Notes: generated from the letters alone by a model not told the origin. A DNA stretch of 64,000 nucleotides from Bacillus sp. B-jedd (GCF_000821085.1 NZ_CCXR01000001.1:3059001-3123000), one strand, 5' to 3'. Shown: positions 34,995 to 44,101, counted from the stretch's first letter. Translations and numbers: made by a program.

Positions 34995-35465
34995 ATCTGC
35001 ATTGGCGACCGGACGGCGAATTTCTTCCCCCCACGGGTGCCAAGAACTGCTATTGGCGACCGGACGACGAATTTCTCCTCCACACGGTCGACAAGAATTG
35101 CTATTGACGACCGGACGGCGAATTTATCCTCCACACGGGCGACAAGAATTGCTATTGACGACCGGACGGCCAATTTCTCCCCAACACAGGCGACAAGAAT
35201 TGCTATTGACGACCGGACGACCAATTTCTCCTCCACACGAGCGCCAAGAATTGCTATCGGCGACCGGACGGCGAATTTCTTCCCCCCACGGGTGCCAAGA
35301 ACTGCTATTGGCGACCGGACGACCAATTTCTCCTCCACACGAGCGCCAAGAATTGCTATCGGCGACTGGACGACAGAATTTATCCTCCACACTGGTGCCA
35401 AGAATTGCTATTGACGACCGGACGACAGAATTCCCCCACACGGGGGCGACAAGAACTCCTGCCAG
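34995..35465. repeat. Tandem 51-bp repeat array downstream of the Leu-Gly-Ser tRNA operon
   Basis: Nine units start with GACCGGACG (one GACTGGACG) at 35007, 35058, 35109, 35160, 35211, 35262, 35313, 35364 and 35416; spacing is 51 bp except one of 52. Units at 35007 and 35262 are identical, as are those at 35211 and 35313. Each contains AATTTCTCCTCCACAC (variants) and CCAAGAATTGCTATT. GGTGCCAA-gaactgcta-TTGGCGACC can form an imperfect hairpin across the unit junction. As 51 is a multiple of three, long frames open on both strands; none has a ribosome site and none is called a gene. Confidence 0.9.
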
Positions 35466-35552
35466 CTACCAGATATCAGTATGGTGCCCCCCAATCAAAG
35501 TTGGCCTATGACTGCTAAACCTTATTTAGCTCGAGTATATATTAAACCAAGC

Positions 35553-35583
35553 AAAAGGACCGGCCTGCGCCGATCCTTTTTTT
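35553..35583. terminator. Terminator of dps
   Basis: AAAAGGACCGGC...GCCGATCCTTTTTTT inverted repeat with A and T flanks; serves the minus-strand dps gene. Confidence 0.7.
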
Positions 35584-35593
35584 GCAAATCATC

Positions 35594-36034
35594 TTATTTT
35601 CCGAGGAAGGAATTCAGCATCCATACATGCTTTTCTAGGCTGGCATGGATGGCAAGGAGCATGTCCCCAGTTGTTTCGTCGCCTGTTTCGGCGGCAAGTT
35701 CCATTCCTTCTTTCAGTTCACCGATCAGTGTTGTAAAGTCCTTCACTACCGACTTCACCATTTCTGTCGCACTTTCCCCGCCGTCAGCTTCCTTGACGGA
35801 TGCCATTTCAAGGCAGTCCTTCATGGTCGCGACTGGTTTTTCCCCAAGGGCCAGCAGCCTCTCAGCCAGCTCGTCGATGTGGATGCCAGCTTCATTGTAA
35901 AGTTCCTCAAATTTTGCATGAAGAGTAAAAAACTCCGGTCCAGTCACATACCAATGGTAATTGTGGAGCTTAATATAAAGAACGCTCCAGTTTGCTACCT
36001 GCTTGTTGACAATCGATGTTAACTCTTTGCTCAT
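35594..36034 (-). CDS. dps: Dps/MrgA-family ferritin-like protein
   Basis: Protein of 146 residues. The Dps ferroxidase signature is clear: [42 protein letters not shown], with the His, Asp and Glu ligands in place. It should form a 12-mer that stores iron and protects DNA from peroxide. Single-gene unit; a TATAAT lies ~35 bp upstream of the ATG, but no clear Per box was found. Confidence 0.92.
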   Translation of the reverse strand: MSKELTSIVNKQVANWSVLYIKLHNYHWYVTGPEFFTLHAKFEELYNEAGIHIDELAERLLALGEKPVATMKDCLEMASVKEADGGESATEMVKSVVKDFTTLIGELKEGMELAAETGDETTGDMLLAIHASLEKHVWMLNSFLGK

Positions 36035-36255
36035 TACGATTCCTCCCTTGATTCACTTCGTCTACTATTATAGGTCCAACCTTTTTGCAAACACGAATAT
36101 TATGGGTCAGGTTCACAAAAATGTCGGAATAGGCCAATTTAAGTATACCCTCTTCCTGATTTTTCAATCATAACGGAGACAGGCCCAACAGAGTTTCTGC
36201 AAACCTGACCACTTTCCAAAACCCTTGACAGAGGTACAAGAAAACATCTCGAAAA

Positions 36256-36353
36256 TAATTGTCTCAGTTTAAAAATATTTTAATTGACAAAATCACCTTC
36301 TCCCTTATATAATTTACCTTGAAGTTAATTATCTCAGTTTAAAAATATTTTAA
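36256..36353 (+). promoter_or_regulatory. yceI promoter flanked by two 28-bp direct repeats
   Basis: TTGACA (36284-36289), 18-bp spacer, TATAAT (36308-36313). Repeat 1 (36256-36283) abuts the -35; repeat 2 (36326-36353) starts about 6 bp after the predicted start point. They share 27 of 28 bases, contain ATCTCAGTTTAAAAATATTT (repeat 1 has G for the first A) and lie 70 bp apart. This layout suggests two operators and repression, possibly with looping. The rest of the 346-bp dps-yceI gap shows nothing else clear. Confidence 0.75.
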
Positions 36354-36380
36354 ACGAAACCAATTAGGAGGAATAATAAA

Positions 36381-36914
36381 ATGGCAAAAACAAAATGGGC
36401 AATTGATCCTGTACACAGCAGTGTTGATTTTTCAGTAAGGCATATGATGATCGCAAATGTGAAAGGAAGCTTCAAAGCATTTGATGCGACGGTTGTAGCA
36501 GATCCTGCAGACCTGACAAATGCGGAAATTTCTTTTGCAATAGACGCGGCAAGTATCGATACTCGTAACGAGGACCGTGACAACCACCTGCGTTCAGCGG
36601 ATTTCTTTGATGCGGAAAATAACCCGAAAATCACTTTTACCGCTACTGATATCAAAAAAACCGATGAAGGTGAGTATGATGTAACGGGAGACCTGACAAT
36701 CCGCGGAGTCACCCGTCCTGTAACTTTCTCTGTCGTTTATGAAGGAAGCGGCAAGGATCCATGGGGCAATGAAAAGGCTGGCTTCAGCGGCGCAGGTTCC
36801 ATTAACCGCGCTGACTATGGCCTTACCTGGAATGCAGCTCTAGAAACCGGTGGTGTCCTTGTCGGAGATAAAATCAAAATCTCCTTTGAAATCCAAGCGG
36901 CAAAAGCTGAATAA
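36381..36914 (+). CDS. YceI-family lipid-binding-like protein
   Basis: Protein of 177 residues covering a complete YceI beta-barrel domain: WAIDPVHSSVDFSVRHMMIANVKGSFKAFD, NEDRDNHLRSADFFDAENNPKITF, LTIRGVTRPVTF and WGNEKAGFSGAGSINRADYGLTWN. The fold binds polyprenoid chains in studied homologues. There is no signal peptide, so it is cytoplasmic as in other Bacillus copies. AGGAGG precedes the ATG. Strong promoter and flanking repeats suggest tight induction. Confidence 0.92.
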   Translation: MAKTKWAIDPVHSSVDFSVRHMMIANVKGSFKAFDATVVADPADLTNAEISFAIDAASIDTRNEDRDNHLRSADFFDAENNPKITFTATDIKKTDEGEYDVTGDLTIRGVTRPVTFSVVYEGSGKDPWGNEKAGFSGAGSINRADYGLTWNAALETGGVLVGDKIKISFEIQAAKAE

Positions 36915-36926
36915 ATACCTTTTCGA

Positions 36927-36957
36927 AAAGTGCAGGCCATCCGCCTGCACTTTTTTT
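36927..36957 (+). terminator. Terminator of yceI
   Basis: AAGTGCAGGC-catcc-GCCTGCACTT followed by TTTTT. Confidence 0.88.
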
Positions 36958-36969
36958 GCTAAGTTAAAG

Positions 36970-37665
36970 GTAAGTGTTGATTTTTGATGAAGTTGATTGG
37001 AACGGAGGGGACTGACTCCGGCGGGATGAAGCGGCACGTGGAGACCCTTGGAAATGCGGAAGCGCCTTCGTGACAGGCAAAAACCGCCTCGTGACAGACA
37101 AAAGGCGTCTGTCCCTGCGAAGCTAATTCCGGGGAGCTTTCCTTTGTGTCCCTGCGAGGACTATTCGCAGAAGCTTTCCTTTGTGGTCAGCCCCGATATA
37201 GGAAGACTTGGTTTTGCGAAGCAAAATCCTAGTCGCCCTTAATGCGAGCGAAGCGTAGCCAAGCGCTGGAGGTCCAGAAGGGGAAGTCGTTCTTTGACTT
37301 CACATTCGGGACCGAAGCGACCTCGAGGGGCTAGGCGCTCCTCGAAAATCCTCCATTATGCTAACGCATAATCTCGTGCGATGTTTCTCATGGAAGCTTT
37401 CCTTGTGCTATCGCTTTTTCTTCGTGCGTGGGTCTATGCTGCCGAAGCCTTCCCTATGCAGCTAGACAAACAGGCGTCTAGGACGCCGAGGAGGCACCAT
37501 AAAGAATGCTCCTGCGCCACAGACTATTCGGGGAAGCGAACCTTCAGCTCGTCGCAAAGCTGCACGAAGCCGATTCATTGATGTTTCACATGAAGTAAAT
37601 ACAGGTAGATGCTTCGCCCCGCGGAAAGCATGTCCCCGGAGTGGAAATCAACAATCTAGGACAAC
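36970..37665. repeat. Composite intergenic repeat element with inverted ends
   Basis: About 700 bp without a gene. The left edge (36982 on: GTTGATTGGAACGGAGGGG, CTCCGGCGGGATGAAGC) and the reverse complement of the right edge (37610-37655: GTTGATTTCCACTCCGGGG, CCGCGGGGCGAAGC) match, so the block has inverted ends like the short palindromic intergenic elements common in Bacillaceae. Inside are two copies of a 37-bp unit (37110-37146, 37147-37183; TGTCCCTGCGA...GCTTTCCTTTG) and several looser copies. Short frames here lack ribosome sites. Confidence 0.6.
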
Positions 37666-37831
37666 AAAGCCTTTGCTAAAAAAACTTCCTAAAGGGGAAA
37701 ATGCAACCAAAACATAGGGCTAAAGTTTTATTTTCTTCATTTTGCCATGGATTATTCGCGTCGGTTTGCTAAACTTAGATGGAAGGGTAAATAGGTAATT
37801 ATTATCGTTTTTTTGCTCGGAGGAGAAATTC

Positions 37832-38632
37832 ATGAAGAAGTTTTTTGGTTACATGGTTGTGTTAGTAGGGATTATTGTCCTGACAGGTTTTTTCCTGCTT
37901 CCGAAGCAGGAATTGGCGTCTGTCCCGCAAAATAAAGAGAACGCCCAATCGGCAGCTGAAGAAAAAGAAAAAACTCCAGCGGCAATCCAGGAAGCTCCTA
38001 AATCAGAAACCAAGCTCTCAGCAAAGGCTGTTCCCGAAAAGCCTGTGACAGATATCCTGCTTGACGTCCCGTTTTTAAACCAGATGGCAGCACCGCGGCT
38101 TTACAATGGCTGTGAAGTGACGAGCCTGGCAATGATTCTGAAATACAAAGGGATTGAAGTCACGAAAAATGAGCTTGCCAGTAAGATCAAGCGCGTCCCG
38201 CTTCAATACCAGAATGGCCAGTACGGCAATCCATATACCGGCTTTGTCGGAAACATGGAGAACGGTCCGGGGCTCGGCGTATACCATGGACCTATTTTCA
38301 CACTGGCAAAAGAATATGCCGGTTCGCGTGCCGAAGACTTGACTGGAATGCCTTTCGATCGAGTGATCGAAAAACTGGCGGAAGGTACCCCAGTATGGGT
38401 AATTATAAACACGGCATATGCCCCGCTTAACCAAAGCCATTTTAAAACATGGAACACACCTGAGGGAAAGGTGGACATTACTTTTAAAATGCACAGCGTT
38501 GCATTGACCGGCTTTGATGAAACCTATATCTACCTGAATGATCCGTATGGAACGAAAGACAGGAAGGTAAACAGGGAAAGCTTCCGGAAAGCATGGGAGC
38601 AAATAGGAAGCCAGGCCATTGTCATAAATTAA
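37832..38632 (+). CDS. C39-like cysteine peptidase, membrane-anchored
   Basis: Protein of 266 residues: an N-terminal anchor (FFGYMVVLVGIIVLTGFFLL), a Lys/Glu/Ala linker, and a C39_2 domain from ~residue 75 (DVPFLNQMAAPRLYNGCEVTSLAMILKY, the Cys of NGCEVTS as nucleophile; MHSVALTGFDETYIYLNDPYG with the His and Asp). It probably acts outside the cell on peptides or the wall. GGAGGAG precedes the ATG. A relative with SH3 domains lies at the right edge of the window. Confidence 0.85.
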   Translation: MKKFFGYMVVLVGIIVLTGFFLLPKQELASVPQNKENAQSAAEEKEKTPAAIQEAPKSETKLSAKAVPEKPVTDILLDVPFLNQMAAPRLYNGCEVTSLAMILKYKGIEVTKNELASKIKRVPLQYQNGQYGNPYTGFVGNMENGPGLGVYHGPIFTLAKEYAGSRAEDLTGMPFDRVIEKLAEGTPVWVIINTAYAPLNQSHFKTWNTPEGKVDITFKMHSVALTGFDETYIYLNDPYGTKDRKVNRESFRKAWEQIGSQAIVIN

Positions 38633-38645
38633 TATTTCGCAAATG

Positions 38646-38684
38646 AAGAGCAGTGCTGCCGAATCGGCGCACCGCTCTTTTATG
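38646..38684 (+). terminator. Terminator of the C39-like gene
   Basis: AGAGC-GTGC-GCCG stem arms around AAT, followed by TTTTAT. Confidence 0.6.
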
Positions 38685-38757
38685 TTGCCTTATCTAGTCC
38701 CTGGCTTTTCCTCATGCTGGATAAGGAAAACGTAATGGATGCACTATCATTTTTTTG

Positions 38758-38791
38758 CAAAAAAACAGGCAGCCCCTCTTAGAGGCTGCCG
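38758..38791 (-). terminator. Terminator of htrA
   Basis: Minus strand GGCAGCCTC-taaga-GGGGCTGCC then TGTTTTTTT. Confidence 0.85.
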
Positions 38792-38796
38792 CTGGA

Positions 38797-40038
38797 TTAA
38801 TTCGTCATACTGTTCCCGCTCAAAGTCACTTCAACCGTTATTTCCTTGCCGTTCCGGTAAATTTTCAGTTTTACTTTGTCACCGGCCTTAACATTCGAGT
38901 ACATATACCTTCGAAGATCACTAGAGTTGTTCACCTTTTCCCCGTTAATCGACACAATGACATCTTGTTTCTGCAGGCCTGCCTTGTCCGCACCTGAACC
39001 CGGTTGGACTAAAGTGACCATTGTACCGGAGTCAACGCCCTTAGGAAGGTCCTGAAGGAAAGCCGGGTGGATTTCTTCAAAGTCAGCTAGGCTCACCCCG
39101 AGATAAGGACGGTCCACTTTGCCTTTTTCAATCATTTCATTAACAATCGGGACGACATTATTACTAGGAATCGCAAATCCAAGTCCCTCGACTCCGCTTT
39201 CGGATATCTTCAGCGAGTTGATTCCGATGACCTGGCCGGCAGTGTTGATAAGGGCTCCGCCAGAGTTACCCGGGTTAATCGCCGCATCAGTCTGGATGAC
39301 GTCCAGCTTCCATTCGCCAGCGGATGTGGAAACATCGATGCTTCGGTCAATCGCGCTGACTATTCCTCTAGTTACCGTCCTCGAAAGATCAAGTCCGAGC
39401 GGGTTTCCGATTGCGAAAACTTCATCCCCGGGCCTTAAGCTCGACGAATCGGCGAAATCAATCGTATCTGGAGCATAATTGGCATCTACCTTGATGACAG
39501 CAAGGTCCGTCAACGCATCGGCGCCGACAACTTTAGCTTCCGCCTTTTTGCCATTATCGAAGGAAACTTCGAGCTTTTGCGCGTTTTCTATCACGTGGTT
39601 ATTCGTGACAATATAGGCGCTGCCGCCGGATTTCTTAAAGATCACACCGGAGCCTGATCCCTTTTCAACAACGCCCTGGCTGTTGCTGAATGGATTGTTC
39701 TGCTCCTGATAATTCACAATACCGACAATCGCCTTTGATGATTTTTCGACCATATCGGCTACTGACCCATTTTGAGTTCTGGAAGCGGTTGATGCCGGCA
39801 CAAGATTAGCAGTCGGACTAGAAGCGTTTTCCGTTTGGCCTTGCTGTTGTTTGTCAAAGTCCGTTAAAGAATGTAAGTCTGTATAATTAACAGCTGCGAG
39901 GGTCAAAGCAGATCCGATGACGCCCGCGCTGATGGTTGAAAGAAAGCTTTTAAATTTTCCTGTCTTGGCAGGCTTTTGTTCCAGTTTATGCTGCGGCTCA
40001 GGAGTTATTTGTCCATAGTCTTGGTAATTTTCACTCAT
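38797..40038 (-). CDS. htrA: HtrA/DegP-like membrane serine protease
   Basis: Protein of 413 residues: a cytoplasmic N-terminus, one membrane helix (FLSTISAGVIGSALTLAAVNY near residue 40), a trypsin-like domain with the His (VTNNHVIENAQ), Asp (DALTDLAVIKVD) and Ser (DAAINPGNSGGALIN) triad, and a C-terminal PDZ domain (GSGADKAGLQKQDVIVSINGEKV). It degrades misfolded exported proteins at the membrane surface. AGGAGG fits the ATG. It follows a two-component system on the same strand, which may control it as CssRS does in B. subtilis. Confidence 0.93.
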   Translation of the reverse strand: MSENYQDYGQITPEPQHKLEQKPAKTGKFKSFLSTISAGVIGSALTLAAVNYTDLHSLTDFDKQQQGQTENASSPTANLVPASTASRTQNGSVADMVEKSSKAIVGIVNYQEQNNPFSNSQGVVEKGSGSGVIFKKSGGSAYIVTNNHVIENAQKLEVSFDNGKKAEAKVVGADALTDLAVIKVDANYAPDTIDFADSSSLRPGDEVFAIGNPLGLDLSRTVTRGIVSAIDRSIDVSTSAGEWKLDVIQTDAAINPGNSGGALINTAGQVIGINSLKISESGVEGLGFAIPSNNVVPIVNEMIEKGKVDRPYLGVSLADFEEIHPAFLQDLPKGVDSGTMVTLVQPGSGADKAGLQKQDVIVSINGEKVNNSSDLRRYMYSNVKAGDKVKLKIYRNGKEITVEVTLSGNSMTN

Positions 40039-40221
40039 CGTGTTTACCTCCTATTAAATTCCTTTCTGATTTATCTCTATCTTAACCGGAATTTATGAAC
40101 AAATTATTAACAAACTGAGGCAGAGCTTTTAAAAATAAGGGAAGAAATGGAGAAGAAAGATGATGCTTGGCCCATTCCGCCACAAGCTGCTACAAAAGGT
40201 TTGCTCCCCTGCCAACGGCAG

Positions 40222-40247
40222 CAAAAAAGCCGCTGCGTGGGCAGACG
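40222..40247 (-). terminator. Terminator after the sensor kinase
   Basis: Minus strand CCGTCTGC-ccac-GCAGCGG (one bulge) then CTTTTTT; separates the kinase from htrA. Confidence 0.65.
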
Positions 40248-40250
40248 GCC

Positions 40251-41678
40251 TTAACTTTCTTGCTTATATGGAATTTTAATCGTGAATTTTGTTCCATTTC
40301 CCTTTTCACTCGTTACCATGATCTCGCCATCATGGAGCTGGACAAGCTGCTTGACAATCGACAGACCGAGGCCGAAGGCGCCATATGGATTCCCTGTTCT
40401 CGAAAGGTCCGCTTTATAGAAACGGCGCCAGATTTTCTCGACTTCTTCAGGTTCTATGCCAATGCCTGTATCCTCGATTTCAATTACCGTTTTGCCATCT
40501 ACAGCGTAGCCTGTCAGCGAAATCGTTCCATTCTCGGTAAACTGGATGCTGTTCTTCGTAATATTGATCAGGATTTGCAAAAGCCGGTCATAGTCGGCGT
40601 AAATCATTGTTTCCTCATCAACATGGATAGTAATTTTATTTCCTTTCTCAGCAGCCTGCATATCCAGCTGGTCCTTGATAATTTCGAAAGCTTCGGCAAG
40701 CTGGATGTCTTCTTTTTGCAAAACAACCTGATTGGAACGGATTTTTTCATAATCGAGATTTTCATTCACGAGCCGGATCAGCCTCTTTGTTTCCTTGCTG
40801 ACAAGGTCGATGCCTTTTTCCTTTTCAGCCTCTGGAATCATATCGTTTCTAAGCCCTTCAATGACGCCGCTGATTGTCGTCAGCGGTGTCCGCATTTCAT
40901 GCGAGACATCCGCCATAAACTGCCTGCGCCTGTTTTCAAGGCTTTCAATTTCCTCCATCGATTGATTGATTTTATTGACCATCTGATTAAAATCATTCGA
41001 GAGCTCGCCAATTTCGTCAAAGTTCGAAGCGGGTACATGAACGGTATAATCACCTGAAGCTACAACCGAAGCAGCTTTCTGAATCCGCTTTATTCGCATC
41101 ACATGGATCCGGGAAAGGAGCCAGCTTAGCAAAAAGGAAACTCCAAGCGAAATCAGGACAGTGAACAACAAATATTCATTAATGCCGCTGATCATTTCCC
41201 GCGGTCCTTTGACAGGCGAGATTAACAGGACCCCTCCAACGAATTCCCCGTCAGCATTGTATGGTACTGTGACAATGGAAACATTCTGGTTGTAGCGCTT
41301 TAAATCAGATTTAATCACCACGGGCTCGCCAGAACGGAGCTTTTGCCAGTCATTTCCCTTTAGGACGATATCCGGTCCCTGCCAGTCAATTGGATTCATC
41401 AACCTGACACTCCTGCCGTTCACAGCGAAAACACTGAACTGAATATCCCTTCCGAAAAGTACCCTGGCGTATTGATTGATGACCGCATTCGCATCGCTCG
41501 GATTGCTCCACTCCAAATCATTGAGAATATTCTCGCCATACTCAAGGAGCTCATCGGTTTTGCTTTGGTAAACGAGGTTCTCAACATAATGGGTGAACAG
41601 AAGGCTCAATACGAGAAAAGCGATAATCAGAACGCCGATATGGCTAAATAATTGCTGGTAAAAATATTTAACTCTCAT
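40251..41678 (-). CDS. Two-component sensor histidine kinase (YclK-like)
   Basis: Protein of 475 residues: helix 1 near residue 18 (IGVLIIAFLVLSLLFTH), an extracellular sensor domain, helix 2 near residue 170 (LLFTVLISLGVSFLLSWLL), HAMP, HisKA (FMADVSHEMRTPLTTISGV with the phospho-His) and HATPase (NITKNSIQF, DTGIGIEPEEVEKIW, GLGLSIVKQLV). The N-terminal region is more like B. subtilis YclK than CssS, so control of the neighbouring htrA is uncertain. It overlaps the regulator gene by 11 bp. Confidence 0.9.
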   Translation of the reverse strand: MRVKYFYQQLFSHIGVLIIAFLVLSLLFTHYVENLVYQSKTDELLEYGENILNDLEWSNPSDANAVINQYARVLFGRDIQFSVFAVNGRSVRLMNPIDWQGPDIVLKGNDWQKLRSGEPVVIKSDLKRYNQNVSIVTVPYNADGEFVGGVLLISPVKGPREMISGINEYLLFTVLISLGVSFLLSWLLSRIHVMRIKRIQKAASVVASGDYTVHVPASNFDEIGELSNDFNQMVNKINQSMEEIESLENRRRQFMADVSHEMRTPLTTISGVIEGLRNDMIPEAEKEKGIDLVSKETKRLIRLVNENLDYEKIRSNQVVLQKEDIQLAEAFEIIKDQLDMQAAEKGNKITIHVDEETMIYADYDRLLQILINITKNSIQFTENGTISLTGYAVDGKTVIEIEDTGIGIEPEEVEKIWRRFYKADLSRTGNPYGAFGLGLSIVKQLVQLHDGEIMVTSEKGNGTKFTIKIPYKQES

Positions 41679-42375
41679 CTGCCTCTACCGATTCATCAAA
41701 TTTGTAGCCGACGCCCCAAACAGTATGAAAAAAAGGCTGGGCTTGCGTGCCGACTTTTTTCCTTAGTCGCTTAATGTGGACATCCACGGTCCGCTCATCC
41801 CCATAGAACTGATAGCCCCAAACCCGTTCAAGCAACTGGTCGCGCGTAAATACCTGGCGCGGATTTGAGGCGAGGAAGGAAAGCAGGTCAAACTCTTTCG
41901 GAGTCAGGTCTGTGATTGCTGATCCATCAAGCAGGACTTCCCTCGTATCCTTATTTATTGCAAAATGCTTCGTCACAATCATATTCTTTTGGCCTGTTCC
42001 GGCTTCCCCAGCCTTCTGGTATCTCCGGGCCACGGCTTTTATCCTCGCCATTAAGGCAAGCGGGCTGAACGGCTTTGTCACATAATCATCCGCACCCATT
42101 TCGAGGCCCAGAACCTGATCCGACTCGCTATCCTTGGCAGTCAGCATGATAATCGGGATTTCGCTCTTTTCTTCCCGGATTTTCCGGCAAAGCGTCACCC
42201 CATCCATCCCTGGCAGCATCCAATCGACAATCAGCAGGTCCCAGCCTTCCTCCTTGTAACGCTTGTATCCGTCAAGGCCATTATGGACAAATTCGCCTTC
42301 AATTCCCTCTTTCAAAAAAAACATCCCAATCATTTCACAAACGCTTTCGTTATCTTCGATCACTAGAATTCTCAT
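41668..42375 (-). CDS. OmpR-family response regulator (YclJ-like)
   Basis: Protein of 235 residues. Receiver domain: acidic pocket VIEDNE, phospho-acceptor Asp in LLIVDWMLPGMDG, switch Thr in IIMLTAKD, and Lys in DDYVTKPFSP. The C-terminal winged helix (LTPKEFDLLSFLASNPRQVFTRDQLLERVWG and DERTVDVHIKRLRKK) is OmpR type. GGAGG eight bases before the ATG at 42375 sets the start; the frame opens at a TTG six codons earlier. Confidence 0.93.
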   Translation of the reverse strand: MRILVIEDNESVCEMIGMFFLKEGIEGEFVHNGLDGYKRYKEEGWDLLIVDWMLPGMDGVTLCRKIREEKSEIPIIMLTAKDSESDQVLGLEMGADDYVTKPFSPLALMARIKAVARRYQKAGEAGTGQKNMIVTKHFAINKDTREVLLDGSAITDLTPKEFDLLSFLASNPRQVFTRDQLLERVWGYQFYGDERTVDVHIKRLRKKVGTQAQPFFHTVWGVGYKFDESVEADES

Positions 42376-42517
42376 TACATCTACCTCCAACACGGAATCC
42401 CGTTACTTCAAAAGTAAAACTTCTCCGCCCCGGAATCAACTTGTATGCTGTTTTTTACAGATTAATTTACAATTTGGCAATAGATTATTCATAATTTAAT
42501 CCTAACCATGTAAGGGG

Positions 42518-42556
42518 ATTAAAAAAACAACCCGCCATAAATAAGCGGGTTGCTTG
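42518..42556 (-). terminator. Terminator of the coiled-coil protein gene
   Basis: Minus strand AACCCGC-ttatttatg-GCGGGTT then GTTTTTTT. Confidence 0.85.
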
Positions 42557-42560
42557 GACA

Positions 42561-43718
42561 TTACCATGTTTCTGCAATCAGTTTTTTCCCTTCACGGTAA
42601 ACACGAAACATTTCTTTTTCTTTTTCGAAAGGTGTGCCTGATTGAATGATATTATTCATTTCCTTTTGCGTTATCTTATACCCGCGCGCAGTTAACAAAT
42701 CAGCAAGGATGTTACCATTGCTTAAATCCGTTCCCATATAACCCGCGCTCATTGTCAGGATGCGGGCATTGTCCTTCACGAAAATCATGACATCGGAATC
42801 CGGCATATAATAAAGCCTGGCTCCATGCTTCTTGGCAACGGACCATACGGGATCAAATGACGGCCCTTCACCAAGTTCATATACCTCCCCATCAGGTCCC
42901 TTGAATGTTTTCGCCTCATTCTCTTCTTTCAGTTTCGCTTCTTCTGTCCGTTTTTTCTCGGCAGTTTCATATGCCTTAATTGCACTATTCAGCTCAGCTG
43001 TCAGTTCTTTTTTCGCGGACTCATTTGTCAATTCACTTATCAGTTTTTCAGCTTCAGAGACTTTTTTGTCAAAATCAGCCTTTAGCGTTTTTTCATTCTC
43101 GGATAGATCCGTCAATGTCTGGACCGCTTGTTCAGCCGTCACAAATAGGTTCATAATCCCTTCCAGCTTTTCAACCTCAAGGACATACCTATCAGCAAAA
43201 AGTTCGGAAAATGGCGATTTAAGCTTTCTAAACTGTTTATTATCCTCAATCGTATCCGCCTTTAACAAAGGCAGTTCCTCAAGCAATTCTGGTGAAAGCG
43301 GATTTTCAGCAGCGAGCTTCTCGGCGGCGTTAATCCGCTCATAAAGCGGCTCGGCGATAGTAGCTCCTTTATTGTATTCCCGCAATTGTTCGATGACCGG
43401 CTCCACTTCATCCCGGAGGATCTTCCCGTATTCATTTATGGCTTTTTTTGATGCATTTTTCAAATCTGCTTTGGCGACGGAAAAGAGCGCCTCCGCAGCT
43501 AAAATTCTTTCGCTGTCTATTTTTTCAAAATGACTCGTTTCTTCACCGCTACTAATTTTCTTTTCCATTTCTTTATATAAGTCAGACGCCGAGGCCTTTG
43601 CCTCGTTCACCGAGTTTTCAGCTTTTTTATCTTTAGTCGCCCCATAAACAGCATAACTGCCGCCTGTCACAGCTAGAATCAATACAGCAATTATGATAAA
43701 CCCTAATTTCTTGTTCAA
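42561..43718 (-). CDS. Membrane-anchored coiled-coil protein, unknown
   Basis: Protein of 385 residues: an N-terminal anchor (LGFIIIAVLILAVTGGSYAVYG), about 250 residues of charged helical coiled coil (EKLISELTNESAKKELTAELN, ETAEKKRTEEAKLKEENEA), and an ~110-residue C-terminal domain (GEVYELGEGPSFDPVWSVAKKHGARLYYMPDSDVMIFV). Start TTG behind GGAGGGGG. The globular tail may be the working part; no family recognised. It has its own terminator, separate from the two-component genes. Confidence 0.75.
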   Translation of the reverse strand: MNKKLGFIIIAVLILAVTGGSYAVYGATKDKKAENSVNEAKASASDLYKEMEKKISSGEETSHFEKIDSERILAAEALFSVAKADLKNASKKAINEYGKILRDEVEPVIEQLREYNKGATIAEPLYERINAAEKLAAENPLSPELLEELPLLKADTIEDNKQFRKLKSPFSELFADRYVLEVEKLEGIMNLFVTAEQAVQTLTDLSENEKTLKADFDKKVSEAEKLISELTNESAKKELTAELNSAIKAYETAEKKRTEEAKLKEENEAKTFKGPDGEVYELGEGPSFDPVWSVAKKHGARLYYMPDSDVMIFVKDNARILTMSAGYMGTDLSNGNILADLLTARGYKITQKEMNNIIQSGTPFEKEKEMFRVYREGKKLIAETW

Positions 43719-44101
43719 GGTTCCCCCTCCTTACTAAGCTATTGTTACACAGAATGCTGACGAATTCTAGATACAAATTATCCAAATTCATCATCTCCTG
43801 GAACAAATATCGACAAAAGTTGCAACTTTTTTCACAAAAAACAGCAAAGCTTTTCCAAATTAACCTCCTTTTTCAGTACATGGAGTTTTCACTATACTGC
43901 CATTGTTTTCTAGCTTTTTTTGTAAATATTTCTTGTATAATAGATTTAGATCTCCTACAATCCGGGGATTTTTCCCGGGTTAAGGGATAAGTTAACACGG
44001 AAGGGAGAACGAAATCCATCAAGTATCTGCTCATCATTGTCGTTCTTATTGCCGCAGGAATTTCAGGCTGGCTATATTATCCTCAATTTCAAATCAGCCA
44101 G

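Noticed and set aside
34835..35511. Long open frames on both strands over the 51-bp array
   Set aside because: A 51-bp period keeps every frame open by chance; equally long frames on both strands, no ribosome sites, overlap with tRNAs.
37048..37581. Two small plus-strand frames of 64 and 66 codons in the composite intergenic element
   Set aside because: No ribosome sites, odd composition, and they lie in inverted and tandem repeats.
38797..42375. Calling the two-component system CssRS because htrA is adjacent
   Set aside because: The kinase N-terminus resembles YclK more than CssS, and a terminator separates it from htrA.
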